NCBI RefSeq assembly: GCF_000219215.1
Contig: NC_015723.1
Location: forward strand, 1,674,001 to 1,738,000
Source: Cupriavidus necator N-1
GTDB taxonomy: Bacteria; Pseudomonadota; Gammaproteobacteria; Burkholderiales; Burkholderiaceae
Direction of reading: 5' to 3'
DNA: 64,000 bases
Shown in pieces: positions 43,576 through 53,581 of the stretch. The notes below the pieces were generated by a model. It had not been told where the DNA came from, ran no database searches, and saw only the letters and a program-made list of their open reading frames with translations. A program made the translations under genes and the position numbers. Within the stretch, counting starts at the first letter, position 1. Every line of letters starts with the position of its first letter.

Positions 43576-44894
43576 TCAGAACACGGTGCCGTCGCTGATG
43601 ATGGCGAACGGCGGCGCGCCACCCGGGCGCCGCTTGGCGGCAATGCGGCGCCCCGCCGCCCAGGTGCCGCCTTCCAGCACGCGCGCCAGCGGGAAATTTT
43701 CTTCCTGCAAGCCAAGCGCCTGGCGCACGCCGTCGGCCACCAGGTCCAGGCCGGTCACTGTCAGCGCGCGCCATTCGACGATCACGGGCTCATCCACCGC
43801 ATGCGGCACGGCGGCAAAACCGGGGTCGCGCGGCACCATCAGCTCGAAGTCGTAGAGCAGGCCGCCGTTGCGGTATTCGGGCAGGCCCGTCAGCGCGTCC
43901 AGCCCGGTCACGGTCAGGCCGGCGTCTTCCAGCGGCTCCAGCAGTGAATAGGTCAGCCATTGCGTGAGCTTGTGGAACGGTACCAGCCCGCCCGGCGCGG
44001 CCGGATGCCGCCAGCAGTCGCCCAGCGAAACGCCTTCGACAATGATCCGCCCCGGCCATACCGGCCCCAGGCCGACCAGCAGCGTGCGCAGCAGGAAGCC
44101 GGCGTCGAGCTGCCCGTTGACCGCATGCGCCTTCAGGTAGTCGTAGAGGTTGCCCAGCCGCGCCGGCCGGCCGAACAGCGCCGGAGTCGCCTCCATCACC
44201 TCGCCCAGGCGGCGCAGCAGGCCGGCGCGGCCTTCCAGCCCCACCAGCGGGTTGTGCTGCGCGACCTGGAAGGCGTGGGCGATGCTGTCGGCATCGATGC
44301 GCTGCAGCCGCTCGGCGTCCGCGCGCAGCGGATCGCCCGGCGCGGCCGAGAAGCCGCCGCGCGCGAACAGGACGAAGCTGGCCACGCCCAGCCCTTCCGA
44401 GCGCGTCAGCACCAGGTCGCTGGCCGGATCGCGGTAACGCCAGTCCGGGCCGGCGCCGGCATCCAGCAGTACGCTTGGAATGACCAGGTCGATGCCGATG
44501 CGGGCGCGCTCCTCGCGGTGCTCTGGCCCGCTCAGCGCGGCACGCTCGCACAACACCTGCCAGCGGTCCGCGCGCTGGTCGACGGCGCCACTTTCAAAAT
44601 GGCGCCAGCGGCTGTGGTACGGCACCTGCAGGTCCGGATAGCGCTGGCGGATGGTGCTGGCGACATAGTCGGCAATTGCATGCACGCGGTCCGGATGCCA
44701 GGTGAAAAGCTCGGACGCGCCGCTGGCCACGTGTTCGGTGACCGCCGCGCAATGCGTGCGCACCGCCTCGGCACACAGCAGCGCCGAGGCGGGATGCCCT
44801 TCCGGCACCGGGCTCAGCCAGCCGGCACCCGGCCGCATCTCGTTACCTGTGCCCTGGCGGTCCATGCCGGGCTTGCCATCCTCGGGAAACATCG

Positions 44895-44898
<4 letters not shown>
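43576..44898 (-). CDS. URC4/Urg3 family protein (DUF1688)
   Basis: Protein of 440 residues of the DUF1688 family, known in yeast as Urc4, needed for growth on uracil as nitrogen source by the ring-opening URC route. Seen are HPDRVHAIADYVASTIRQRYPDL, SRWRHFESGAVDQRADRW, RARIGIDLVIPSVLLDAGAGPDWRY, a block SEGLGVASFVLFARGGFS, and the C-terminal ENFPLARVLEGGTWAAGRR. Its ATG overlaps the urc1 stop (ATGA), so they are coupled. The chemical step is not firmly assigned in the literature I know; an action on an intermediate from UMP is proposed. Length is normal. Confidence 0.88.
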
Positions 44899-46133
<1,235 letters not shown>

Positions 46134-46158
46134 GGCACCCTCGGTTCCCGATGGAATC

Positions 46159-46174
46159 CTGACCAAATGGTCAG
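46159..46174. promoter_or_regulatory. RutR-type operator of the urc operon
   Basis: CTGACCAAATGGTCAG carries TGACCA-N2-TGGTCA, the core of the E. coli RutR consensus TTGACCANNTGGTCAA, with perfect dyad symmetry. It lies 26 bp upstream of the urc1 ATG, in position to block transcription. With the RutR-like gene in the operon it makes a feedback loop. Confidence 0.8.
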
Positions 46175-46410
46175 GTTTACGATTCCATACTAGGCAACCT
46201 TTGTGCCATCGCCCAATGCCCGTTTACGCGAGTGTTGCGGCAATGTGTGTGGCGCCGAACGCAAGTCCGCGCTGGCGGCATGCACGCATCGCGTGCCGGC
46301 GGCGAGACATCGCGGGTGCATACGCACCAACAAAAGGCGCGCACGGCCATGCGGGCACGGCGCCGTCCGGGGCAAACCGTGCCGCCGCTGCGCGGCAGTG
46401 CCTGCAAGCA

Positions 46411-47511
46411 TTACACGCTTTGCCGGCCGGCGGGGTCGCGGCCGTTGCCCAGCAGCGCACGCAGCGCCGCCAGCGGCTGGGCGCTTTCGATGTAGCGATA
46501 AAACAGCACGCCGGCCACATTGCTGAGCCCCCACGCGGCAACCATGCCGAGCGCGTTCAGCACCGGCTGGCCCGGCGCCAGGTTCGACACCAGCGCGTTG
46601 ACCAGCAGGCAAACCGGAAAGTGAACCAGGAACACCGAATAGGAAATGCGCCCGAAGAAGCCGACCACGCGCGCCCGCGGCCAGCGCTCCAGCCAGCCGC
46701 CGCGGCGCGCCACCGCCAGCAGCAGCGCAGTGGCAAGCGCCACCGCGATGCGCAGCCGGAAATCCACCGCCAGCGCCGCCAGCGCGACCGCGCCGATAAG
46801 CAGCAGCGGCAACACCGGGCGGCCGGGGTTGGACGCCCAGTAGGCCAGCGCCCCCATGCCATAGGCGCCGAAGAAGTACACGGCCCAGATATCCCACGCG
46901 GCATCGCGGTTGAACCAGAACAGCGACGCCACCGCCACCAGCGCCACGATGCCGATGCTGGCCCCGGCACCCGCCGGCGCTTTCCCGCCCGCCACGGCGC
47001 GCGCGGCCCACAGCGCGCCCAGCAGCAGCGCAAACAGCTGCAGGTCGATAGCCACGTACCAGACCCCGGCCGAGAGCGCATCGACATCGAGCACGTTATG
47101 CAGCAGCGTCACGTGCGCCAGGAACTGCAGCAGGCCGGGCGGCGCGGGGATCGAGTCGTGCACCATCCAATGGCGCGCCAGGGCGGCACCGGCAATGCTG
47201 AGCAGCAGCGCCGCGGCAAAGGGCACCACCAGCTTCTGGTAGCGCCGCCACAGCACCAGCAGCGGATGCTGGCGGATCTCCAGCCGGCCATGCGGCGCCA
47301 GGCTGCGCGCGGCGAGAAAGCCGCTGATCACTAGGAAGACCTGCACAGCGATGCGGGCGTAGTCGTACAGCCAGTCCACCAGCCCCGGGGCCAGCCGATA
47401 CGCGGTATCGGACATCGGGCCATAGAAGGCCAGGTGATGGAGCACGATCAACTGGGAGCTGACCGCTTTCAGGGCGTCGATGCAAGGCAGGCGCGACGGA
47501 CGAGGGCTCAT
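46411..47511 (-). CDS. Acyltransferase 3 family membrane protein
   Basis: Integral membrane protein of 366 residues with about ten hydrophobic helices. The family start (CIDALKAVSSQLIVLHHLAFYG, with the conserved His pair) and QVFLVISGFLAARSL are present, then RRYQKLVVPFAAALLL and ISYSVFLVHFPVCLLVNAL near the end. Members O-acetylate surface sugars such as O-antigen or exopolysaccharide. No polysaccharide genes are adjacent, so the acceptor is unknown. The 277-bp gap to the urc operon contains the urc promoter and no gene. Confidence 0.87.
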   Translation of the reverse strand: MSPRPSRLPCIDALKAVSSQLIVLHHLAFYGPMSDTAYRLAPGLVDWLYDYARIAVQVFLVISGFLAARSLAPHGRLEIRQHPLLVLWRRYQKLVVPFAAALLLSIAGAALARHWMVHDSIPAPPGLLQFLAHVTLLHNVLDVDALSAGVWYVAIDLQLFALLLGALWAARAVAGGKAPAGAGASIGIVALVAVASLFWFNRDAAWDIWAVYFFGAYGMGALAYWASNPGRPVLPLLLIGAVALAALAVDFRLRIAVALATALLLAVARRGGWLERWPRARVVGFFGRISYSVFLVHFPVCLLVNALVSNLAPGQPVLNALGMVAAWGLSNVAGVLFYRYIESAQPLAALRALLGNGRDPAGRQSV

Positions 47512-47764
47512 TGTTATAGGAATGCTGCAATTGCCACGGAAGGCGCGATTCTACCTGCTTGCACCGGCTCTAATATGGCGCATACGCCACTACCTATAGA
47601 TTCGTTACACACTGCCCCGGCTTGTTGCGAGTTTGCCGTCGCGGCCCAAAATTCAACTGTCGGGTGGATAGGGGGGACGTCAGGCTTGAACCACGTATTC
47701 AAGGGACGTTTCTTTGTGCGCCAGTAGGCTAAGCTACAATCACCATTGCCACTGGGGCCCGCTT

Positions 47765-47992
47765 ATGCAGCACCGCACGCTCTTCTCCCGCGCCGGTCAC
47801 GCCTTCCGTTGCGGCTTGGCTGTGTGCTCCCTCATCGCCCTTCTGGCCGCGGCCCTGGCGGGATGCGAGGGAGTCCCGCGGGATACCGCGGCGACACCGC
47901 CACCGCCCCGTCAACCGATTGCGCCCAGCGACGACGTGTACCCCGCCCCGACCACGGTGCGCGACACGAGACCTGCGGCGCGCACTCCGTAG
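47765..47992 (+). CDS. Small lipoprotein
   Basis: Protein of 75 residues with a lipobox (IALLAAALAGC, Cys about 35) and a short Pro-rich mature part (TPPPPRQPIAPSDDVYP). A start at 47765 is taken; the frame is open from 47714 but gives a poor signal. It has no recognised family. Small Pro-rich lipoproteins of this size are common in Cupriavidus-like genomes. Convergent with the GntR gene, 39 bp away. Confidence 0.5.
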   Translation: MQHRTLFSRAGHAFRCGLAVCSLIALLAAALAGCEGVPRDTAATPPPPRQPIAPSDDVYPAPTTVRDTRPAARTP

Positions 47993-48031
47993 GCGGCATT
48001 TGCCGGCCGCGCCCCAGCAACCGCGGCCTGA

Positions 48032-48766
48032 TTAGCCGGCCGAGCGCTGCAAGCGCATCGATACCGAAAAGCTGTCCGCGGGATGCACCGTCACCGAGAC
48101 TTCGAACGTCTCGCCGGCCGCATCCATATAGCGCCGCACGATCTTCAGCGCCGCGGCGCCAGGGTCCAGCCTGAGCGCGTCAGCAACGCGCCGGTCGCTG
48201 ACCGCAACCGCGCGCACATCCTGGTAGATCTCTGCAATCTGCCGGTCATAGCGTGACTCGATCAGCGTGCTGACCAGCGTGTCGGGCGACTCCCGCACCA
48301 TCTCGCCGATCTCCGCATAGGCAGGATCCACGTAGACATCGGTCCACGCCATCGGCGTGCCGTCCTTGCCGCCATCCATGCGCAGGCTAGAGATGCGCAG
48401 CCAACGCGCACCGGGCGCGCAGCCGATTTCCGCCGCGACGTCGGCCGGCACGGCAACCTCCTCGACCGACTGCACCACGCGCAGGTGCTCCGCGCCGAAC
48501 TGCACCAGGTCATCCACCGACGCCAGCGACGGCCGGAACACCGGCCGCGGCCTGGCCGATTCCACCCGCGTGCCCACATTCTTGCGCCGCGACACCAGTC
48601 CCAGCTGCTGCAACTCCTGCAGCACCGCACGGATGGTGTAGCGGCTGGCCTGGTACTGCTCGCACAGCTCGAATTCGGTGGGCAGCAGCGACCCGACCGC
48701 GTAGCGGCCGGTGGTGATCCCCTCGATAAGTTGCCTGCTGATCTCTGCTGGATTGGATTTATTCAT
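48032..48766 (-). CDS. GntR-family regulator (HutC/UTRA type)
   Basis: Protein of 244 residues. The N-terminal winged helix (ISRQLIEGITTGRYAVGSLLPTEFELCEQYQASRYTIRAVLQEL) is followed by a UTRA ligand-binding domain (RWLRISSLRMDGG, AWTDVYVDPAYAEIGEMV, LKIVRRYMDAAGETFEVSVTVHPADSFSVSM). It is divergent from the lyase/Bug/fumarase-like operon, and two identical palindromes lie between them. It probably represses both directions until a carboxylic acid effector binds. Start at 48766 is chosen because the DNA-binding domain begins there. Confidence 0.87.
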   Translation of the reverse strand: MNKSNPAEISRQLIEGITTGRYAVGSLLPTEFELCEQYQASRYTIRAVLQELQQLGLVSRRKNVGTRVESARPRPVFRPSLASVDDLVQFGAEHLRVVQSVEEVAVPADVAAEIGCAPGARWLRISSLRMDGGKDGTPMAWTDVYVDPAYAEIGEMVRESPDTLVSTLIESRYDRQIAEIYQDVRAVAVSDRRVADALRLDPGAAALKIVRRYMDAAGETFEVSVTVHPADSFSVSMRLQRSAG

Positions 48767-48816
48767 GACCGCCTGCCGCGTCACAACCATTGAACGCGGG
48801 TTAACCCTCATTTTCT

Positions 48817-48836
48817 AAATATGTTCGAACATATTT
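48817..48836. promoter_or_regulatory. GntR operator 1
   Basis: AAATATGTTCGAACATATTT is a perfect 20-bp palindrome. The core ATATGTTCGAACATAT recurs in operator 2, with centres 25 bp apart, so two dimers could bind near the same DNA face. Confidence 0.8.
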
Positions 48837-48843
48837 AATGTGG

Positions 48844-48859
48844 ATATGTTCGAACATAT
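48844..48859. promoter_or_regulatory. GntR operator 2
   Basis: Second perfect copy of ATATGTTCGAACATAT, 35 bp before the lyase ATG at 48894. A frame beginning at 48840 would run through it and is not the real start. Confidence 0.8.
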
Positions 48860-48893
48860 TACCGGACTGCCCCTTTCCCCTCAAGGTAGCACC

Positions 48894-50282
48894 ATGACCC
48901 TGTTCTCTGCCCCCACCGCCAGCACCGTCGTTGATTCCATCCTGTTCCGCGATGCCTTTGGCACCGCCAAGATGCGCCAGATCTTCTCCGATGTGGCGCT
49001 GATCCAGCGCTATATCGACGTCGAGGTCGGGCTCGCCAGGGCCGAGGCCAGGGTCGGCGTGATCCCGGCGGAAGCAGCCGAGGTCATCGCCCGCGAATCG
49101 CGCCTGGAGCGCATCGACTTCGACCACATGCGCGAGGAGACCGACATTGTCGGCTATCCGATCCTGCCGCTGGTGCACCAGCTGGTAGCGATGTGCGGCG
49201 AGGCCGGGCGCTACGTGCACTGGGGCGCCACCACGCAAGACATCATGGACACCGCGGTCGCGCTGCAGGTGCGCGACGCGCTCGACAGCATCGACGCCGA
49301 TATCCGCGAACTGCGCGGCATCCTGGCCGACCTGGCGGTGAAGCACCGCGACACCCCGATGGCGGGCCGAACCCACCTGCAGCAGGCGCTACCGGTGACC
49401 TTCGGCTACAAGGTGGCGATCTGGCTGGCCATGTTCGACCGCCACCAGCAGCGCCTGGCAGAACTGCGCCCCCGCGTGGCCGTGGTCGAATTCGCCGGCG
49501 CCGCGGGCACGCTGGCGTCGCTGGGCGGACAAGGCGACAACAAAGGCTTCGCCGTGCAGGAAGCCCTGGCTGAAGAACTGGGCCTGGGCGTTCCCGCAAC
49601 CACCTGGCACGTGGCGCGCGACGGCTTTGCCGAGGCAGTGAACCTGCTCGCACTGATCACCGGCTCGCTCGGCAAGATCGCGCTCGACATCATGATCATG
49701 GCGTCGACCGAGTTCGCCGAGGTTTACGAGCCCTTCGTCAAGGGCCGTGGCGCCAGCAGCACCATGCCGCAGAAGCGCAACCCGATCTCCAGCGAGCTGA
49801 TGCTGGCGGCCTCCAAGGCGGTGCGCCAGCACGCCGGCCTGATGGTCGACGCGATGGTGCAGGACTTCGAACGCGCCACCGGCCCCTGGCATGCGGAATG
49901 GATCGCCATCCCCGAGAGCTTCATCCTGAGCGCCGGCGCGCTGCACCAGGCCAGGTTCGCGCTGGGCGGCCTGATCGTCGATGAAGCCCGCATGAAGCAC
50001 AACCTGGGCATCTCCAAGGGCCTGATCGTGGCCGAGGCCGTGATGATGGGCATGGCCCCCCATATCGGCCGCCAGCAGGCGCACGACGTAGTCTACGACG
50101 CCTGCCGCACCGTCAACGAACACGGCGGAACGCTGGCCGACGCGCTCGCCGCGCTGCCCGAGGTCACCCAACACTTCGACCGCGCCACCATCGACCGCAT
50201 GACCGATCCGGCCAACTACCTGGGCCTCGCGCCGCAGATGGTCGACCGCGCCATTGCCCTTTCCAAGCAATCCGCAGCCTGA
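48894..50282 (+). CDS. Lyase of the fumarase/aspartase superfamily, PcaB/adenylosuccinate-lyase-like
   Basis: Protein of 462 residues. Superfamily signatures are YVHWGATTQDIMDTA, GRTHLQQALPVTFG (catalytic His region), AGTLASLGGQG, and the mobile loop GRGASSTMPQKRNPISSE. The overall pattern is closest to 3-carboxy-cis,cis-muconate cycloisomerase and its relatives, which also act on non-aromatic tricarboxylic substrates. The ATG at 48894 with AAGG upstream is chosen. It is followed by a Bug-type binding protein and a fumarase-like lyase on the same strand, and divergent from a GntR gene. The exact substrate is unknown; a multi-carboxylate is likely. Confidence 0.82.
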   Translation: MTLFSAPTASTVVDSILFRDAFGTAKMRQIFSDVALIQRYIDVEVGLARAEARVGVIPAEAAEVIARESRLERIDFDHMREETDIVGYPILPLVHQLVAMCGEAGRYVHWGATTQDIMDTAVALQVRDALDSIDADIRELRGILADLAVKHRDTPMAGRTHLQQALPVTFGYKVAIWLAMFDRHQQRLAELRPRVAVVEFAGAAGTLASLGGQGDNKGFAVQEALAEELGLGVPATTWHVARDGFAEAVNLLALITGSLGKIALDIMIMASTEFAEVYEPFVKGRGASSTMPQKRNPISSELMLAASKAVRQHAGLMVDAMVQDFERATGPWHAEWIAIPESFILSAGALHQARFALGGLIVDEARMKHNLGISKGLIVAEAVMMGMAPHIGRQQAHDVVYDACRTVNEHGGTLADALAALPEVTQHFDRATIDRMTDPANYLGLAPQMVDRAIALSKQSAA

Positions 50283-50368
50283 AACCGCAGACCAGTCGCC
50301 CGGCATGCCGCTGAACAAGGCACAGGCGATCTGCCATCACAAGAACACCGACACAGGAGACAAACCCC

Positions 50369-51358
50369 ATGAACCCCATCAGCAAGCTGGCCGCGTGCGC
50401 GGCACTGGCCATCGCCACGGCGGCGGCCGCTACCCCGGCGTTGGCCCAGGCCTGGCCGACCAAGCCGATCACCTGGATCGTCCCGTTCGCAGCGGGCGGA
50501 CCGACCGACGCGCTGGCGCGCACCATTGCCGAGCGCGTCTCGCGCGAGGTCGGCCAGTCGATCATCATCGAAAACTCGCCGGGCGCCGGCGGCACTGTCG
50601 GCGCGGCCAAGGCGGCGCGCGCGCCGGCTGACGGCTACACCATGCTGGTGGGGCACATGGGCTACATGGGCGCGGCCCCCGCGCTGTACAAGAAGCTGCC
50701 CTACGACCCGGTCAAGGATTTTGCGCCGGTGTTCCGCTTCCCGGATACGCCGATGGTGCTGATGGTGCGCAAGGACCATCCCGCCAAGGACGTGCGCGCG
50801 CTGGTCGAGTACGGCAAGAAGAACCCGGGCAAGCTCAATATCAGCAACGCCGGCATGGGCTCCACCTCGCACCTGGTGGCGACGCTGTTCGCCGCGTCGG
50901 CGGGTATGCAGGTGTCGCTGGTGCCGTACAAGGGCGCCGGCCCCGCGCTGATCGACGTGATCGGCGGGCAGGTGGATGGCATGTTCGACCAGACCAATAC
51001 CGCGCTGCCGCAGATCACCGAGTCCAAGGTGCGGCCACTGGCGGTGACCTCGGCCACCCGCGTGGCGCAGCTCAAGGATGTGCCGACGCTGGCGGAGTCG
51101 GGGCTGCCCGGCTTTGAAGCCAGCACGTGGTACGGCATCTACGCGCCCAGGGGCACGCCGCAGGCCGTGGTCGACAAGATGCAGCAGGCCTACCTGAAGG
51201 TGATGAGCGACAAGGCCTTCACCGGCAAGATGACCGCACAGGCAATCCAGATGCTGCCGCCTGAGCAATACACCGCCGCGGCGCTGGGCAAGCACACCCA
51301 GTCCGAGATCACCCGCTGGAAGACCGTGGCGGCCAAGGCCAACATCTCGCTGGACTGA
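50369..51358 (+). CDS. Bug-family tripartite tricarboxylate transporter binding protein
   Basis: Periplasmic protein of 329 residues. The signal peptide is KLAACAALAIATAAAATPALAQA. The Bug fold begins WPTKPITWIVPFAAGGPTDALAR, with IIIENSPGAGGTVGAAKAA, LPYDPVKDFAPV, GGQVDGMFDQTNTALP and LPGFEASTWYGIYAPRGTP. Bug proteins bind carboxylates such as citrate, tartrate or aromatic acids. No TctA/TctB membrane partners are in this operon, common for orphan Bugs of Burkholderiales. GGAGAC precedes the ATG. It is squeezed between two lyases (87-bp and 5-bp gaps), so it likely binds a substrate of one of them. Confidence 0.92.
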   Translation: MNPISKLAACAALAIATAAAATPALAQAWPTKPITWIVPFAAGGPTDALARTIAERVSREVGQSIIIENSPGAGGTVGAAKAARAPADGYTMLVGHMGYMGAAPALYKKLPYDPVKDFAPVFRFPDTPMVLMVRKDHPAKDVRALVEYGKKNPGKLNISNAGMGSTSHLVATLFAASAGMQVSLVPYKGAGPALIDVIGGQVDGMFDQTNTALPQITESKVRPLAVTSATRVAQLKDVPTLAESGLPGFEASTWYGIYAPRGTPQAVVDKMQQAYLKVMSDKAFTGKMTAQAIQMLPPEQYTAAALGKHTQSEITRWKTVAAKANISLD

Positions 51359-51363
51359 GCACC

Positions 51364-52758
51364 ATGTCCGGATTGCGCATAGAACACGACGCCTTCGGGC
51401 CGGTCGACATCCCCGCCGACCGCTACTGGGGCGCCCAGACGCAGCGGGCGCTGGCGATCTTCGAGGTCGGAGAAGAACGCTTCCCCGCCTGCCTGGTCCA
51501 CGCCTTCGGCGCGCACAAGATGGCGGCGGCCCAGGCCAACCTGCGCTGCGGCGTGCTGGATGCCGCCATCGCCGAGGCCATCATCGCCTCCGCGGCCGAG
51601 TTGCGCAGCGGCCAGTTCGACAGCCATTTTCCGCTGACCATCTGGCAGACCGGCTCGGGCACGCAGACCAATATGAACGCCAACGAGGTCATCGCCAACC
51701 GCGCCAACGAGCGGCTAGGCCAGTCCCTGGGCACGCGCGCGCCGGTGCACCCGAACGACCACGTCAACGCGTCGCAGTCTTCCAACGACAGTTTCCCGAC
51801 CGTCATGCACATGACCGCCGCGCTGGAACTGGAAGACCGCCTGCTGCCCGCGCTGGCGCTGCTGCGCGACACCCTGCTCGAGCGCGCCCACGCCTTTGCG
51901 GATGTGCTCAAGATCGCGCGCACGCACCTGATGGATGCCGTACCCATGACCATGGGCCAGGCTTTCGAAGGCTTCACCGCGCAGGTCGATCACGCCATCG
52001 AGCGCGTGCGCGACGCCCTGCCCCGCATGCTGTTGCTGCCGCAGGGCGGCACTGCGGCCGGCACCGGCCTGAACGCGCCGGCGGGCTTCGCCCAGGCGTT
52101 TTGTGCGGAAGCCAGCCAGCTGACGGGCCTCGCCTTCCGCCCCAACCCGTGCAAAGTCGAGGGCATGGCCGCGCACGATGCACTGGTCGAACTGTCCGGC
52201 GTGCTCAACGTGATCGCCGTCTCCTTCACCAAGATCGCCAACGACCTGCGCTGGCTCGGCTCGGGCCCGCGCTGCGGGCTCGGCGAGCTGCTGATTCCGG
52301 AGGACGGCCTGACCTCGTCGATCATGCCCGGCAAGCGCAACCCGACCATCGCCGAGGTGATGGTGCAGGCCGCCATGCAGGTAGCCGGGAATCATGTCAC
52401 GGTGACCATGGCTGGCGCCTCCGGCAGCTTTGAACTGAACGTGGCCAAGCCGGTGCTGATCTACAACGTGCTGCAGTCGGTGCGCGTGCTGGCCGACAGT
52501 GCGCGGGTGTTCGCGCAACGGCTGGTGCAGGGGCTGGTCCCCAACCAAGATCAGCTGGCACGCAACCTGGACAGTCCGCTGCTTGCGGTGACCGCGCTCA
52601 ACCCGGTGCTGGGCTACGACCGTGCAGCGCAGATCACGACGCTTGCCGTTGCGAAGGGAATTTCGCCGCGGGAAGCCGCGATTGCGCTAGGATTTCTGAG
52701 CGGTGAGGAATTTGACCGGCTGGTGAACCCGATGCGTCTGGCGAAGGGGAACCCATAG
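51364..52758 (+). CDS. Class II fumarase-like lyase
   Basis: Protein of 464 residues, strongly like FumC: GPVDIPADRYWGAQTQRAL, WQTGSGTQTNMNANEVIANRANE, VHPNDHVNASQSSNDSFPTVM, and RTHLMDAVPMTMGQAFEGF with the catalytic His. The mobile loop reads SSIMPGKRNPTIAE where classical FumC has SSIMPGKVNPT, so a Val is replaced by Arg, as in adenylosuccinate-type lyases. The catalytic Ser, Lys and Asn are kept. It starts 5 bp after the Bug stop. It may be a true fumarase or act on a related dicarboxylate such as a substituted fumarate; context favours the latter. Confidence 0.85.
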   Translation: MSGLRIEHDAFGPVDIPADRYWGAQTQRALAIFEVGEERFPACLVHAFGAHKMAAAQANLRCGVLDAAIAEAIIASAAELRSGQFDSHFPLTIWQTGSGTQTNMNANEVIANRANERLGQSLGTRAPVHPNDHVNASQSSNDSFPTVMHMTAALELEDRLLPALALLRDTLLERAHAFADVLKIARTHLMDAVPMTMGQAFEGFTAQVDHAIERVRDALPRMLLLPQGGTAAGTGLNAPAGFAQAFCAEASQLTGLAFRPNPCKVEGMAAHDALVELSGVLNVIAVSFTKIANDLRWLGSGPRCGLGELLIPEDGLTSSIMPGKRNPTIAEVMVQAAMQVAGNHVTVTMAGASGSFELNVAKPVLIYNVLQSVRVLADSARVFAQRLVQGLVPNQDQLARNLDSPLLAVTALNPVLGYDRAAQITTLAVAKGISPREAAIALGFLSGEEFDRLVNPMRLAKGNP

Positions 52759-53113
52759 GCATCGACCGCTGCGGCGATACTCACGGTCGCGAAATTGCTG
52801 ATCACTTAGTCGTCTGCTTTCGGCCAGGACGAGACTTGCTACGACCCACGCGGCGGTGACCGCGTTATGGCAAGCTACAGTCACGCCTCGATCAAATGTC
52901 CGATACCTATGACCAAGCGCAAACCATGGATCTATGGAAGTGCCATCATCGGCCGTGATTGCTTGCAGCAAGACAGCTCATTCGATGCTCTAGTGAAAGA
53001 AGGGGGGTAAAGCCGTCAGCACAAAGTTCGTCGGCTTCAGCATTTCTCAGCAGTGCCCCCATCTTGCATCAATCGGCTGGTTGGCGACATCGCGTTACCA
53101 GCCGAGGCAAGGA
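52759..53113. other. 355-bp intergenic region, no convincing gene
   Basis: Lower GC than the flanks. A 33-codon frame (52911-53012) starts MTKRKPWIYGSAIIGRD but has no ribosome-binding site and no recognised family. No terminator hairpin is clear. It may hold decayed sequence between the lyase operon and the H1-like gene. Confidence 0.4.
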
Positions 53114-53581
53114 TCACGCCGACGCTTCAGGCGACGCTACAGCCGGAACCACTTTCTTTGCCGAAGCCCGCTTCTTCGTCACAAATTTCACTGCGACCGC
53201 CTTCGGGCCTGCTTTCGCGGCAACCTTGCCCTTAGTACCGGGTGCGGCCTTTTTCGCGACTGCTTTCGTTACGGCAGCTTTACTGCTCGTCGCCTTCTTG
53301 GCGCCTGCAGCCTTGGCCTTCTTCGCCAAGAGCTTGTCCTTTGCCGCTTGCTTTTCAAAACGGGCCGCGGCCTTTGCGGCTTCCACTGCCTGGGCAACCT
53401 CGCGCTTAGCCGCTTCAATTGCCTTCTTCGTGTCGGCGCGCAGCTTCAGCAAGCGCTTCTTCGCTGCCTGTGCCTCGCGGGCAAGCACGCTGGCCTTTTT
53501 CGTTGGCACGACCACCTTCTTTGCGGCAGGCTTGCCCTTGGCAGTTGCACTTACCCGTGTCGTTTTAGTTGTTGCGACCAT
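53114..53581 (-). CDS. Histone H1-like Lys/Ala-rich DNA-binding protein
   Basis: Protein of 155 residues made mostly of Lys and Ala, with runs such as KKAKAAGAKKATSSKAAV and AKKVVVPTKKASVLAREAQ. The central part (KKRLLKLRADTKKAIEAAKREVAQAV) could form a basic helix or coiled coil. Bacterial H1-like proteins of this composition (AlgP, BpH1, Hc1 style) bind DNA non-specifically and can affect gene expression. GC is slightly lower than neighbours because of Lys codons. Its promoter lies at 53615-53643. Confidence 0.8.
   Translation of the reverse strand: MVATTKTTRVSATAKGKPAAKKVVVPTKKASVLAREAQAAKKRLLKLRADTKKAIEAAKREVAQAVEAAKAAARFEKQAAKDKLLAKKAKAAGAKKATSSKAAVTKAVAKKAAPGTKGKVAAKAGPKAVAVKFVTKKRASAKKVVPAVASPEASA

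Noticed and set aside
48840..48893. Earlier start for the lyase gene
   Set aside because: Would place codons inside the operator palindrome and lacks a ribosome-binding site.
52911..53012. 33-codon frame MTKRKPWIYGSAIIGRD...
   Set aside because: Too short and unsupported by a ribosome-binding site; possibly decayed sequence.
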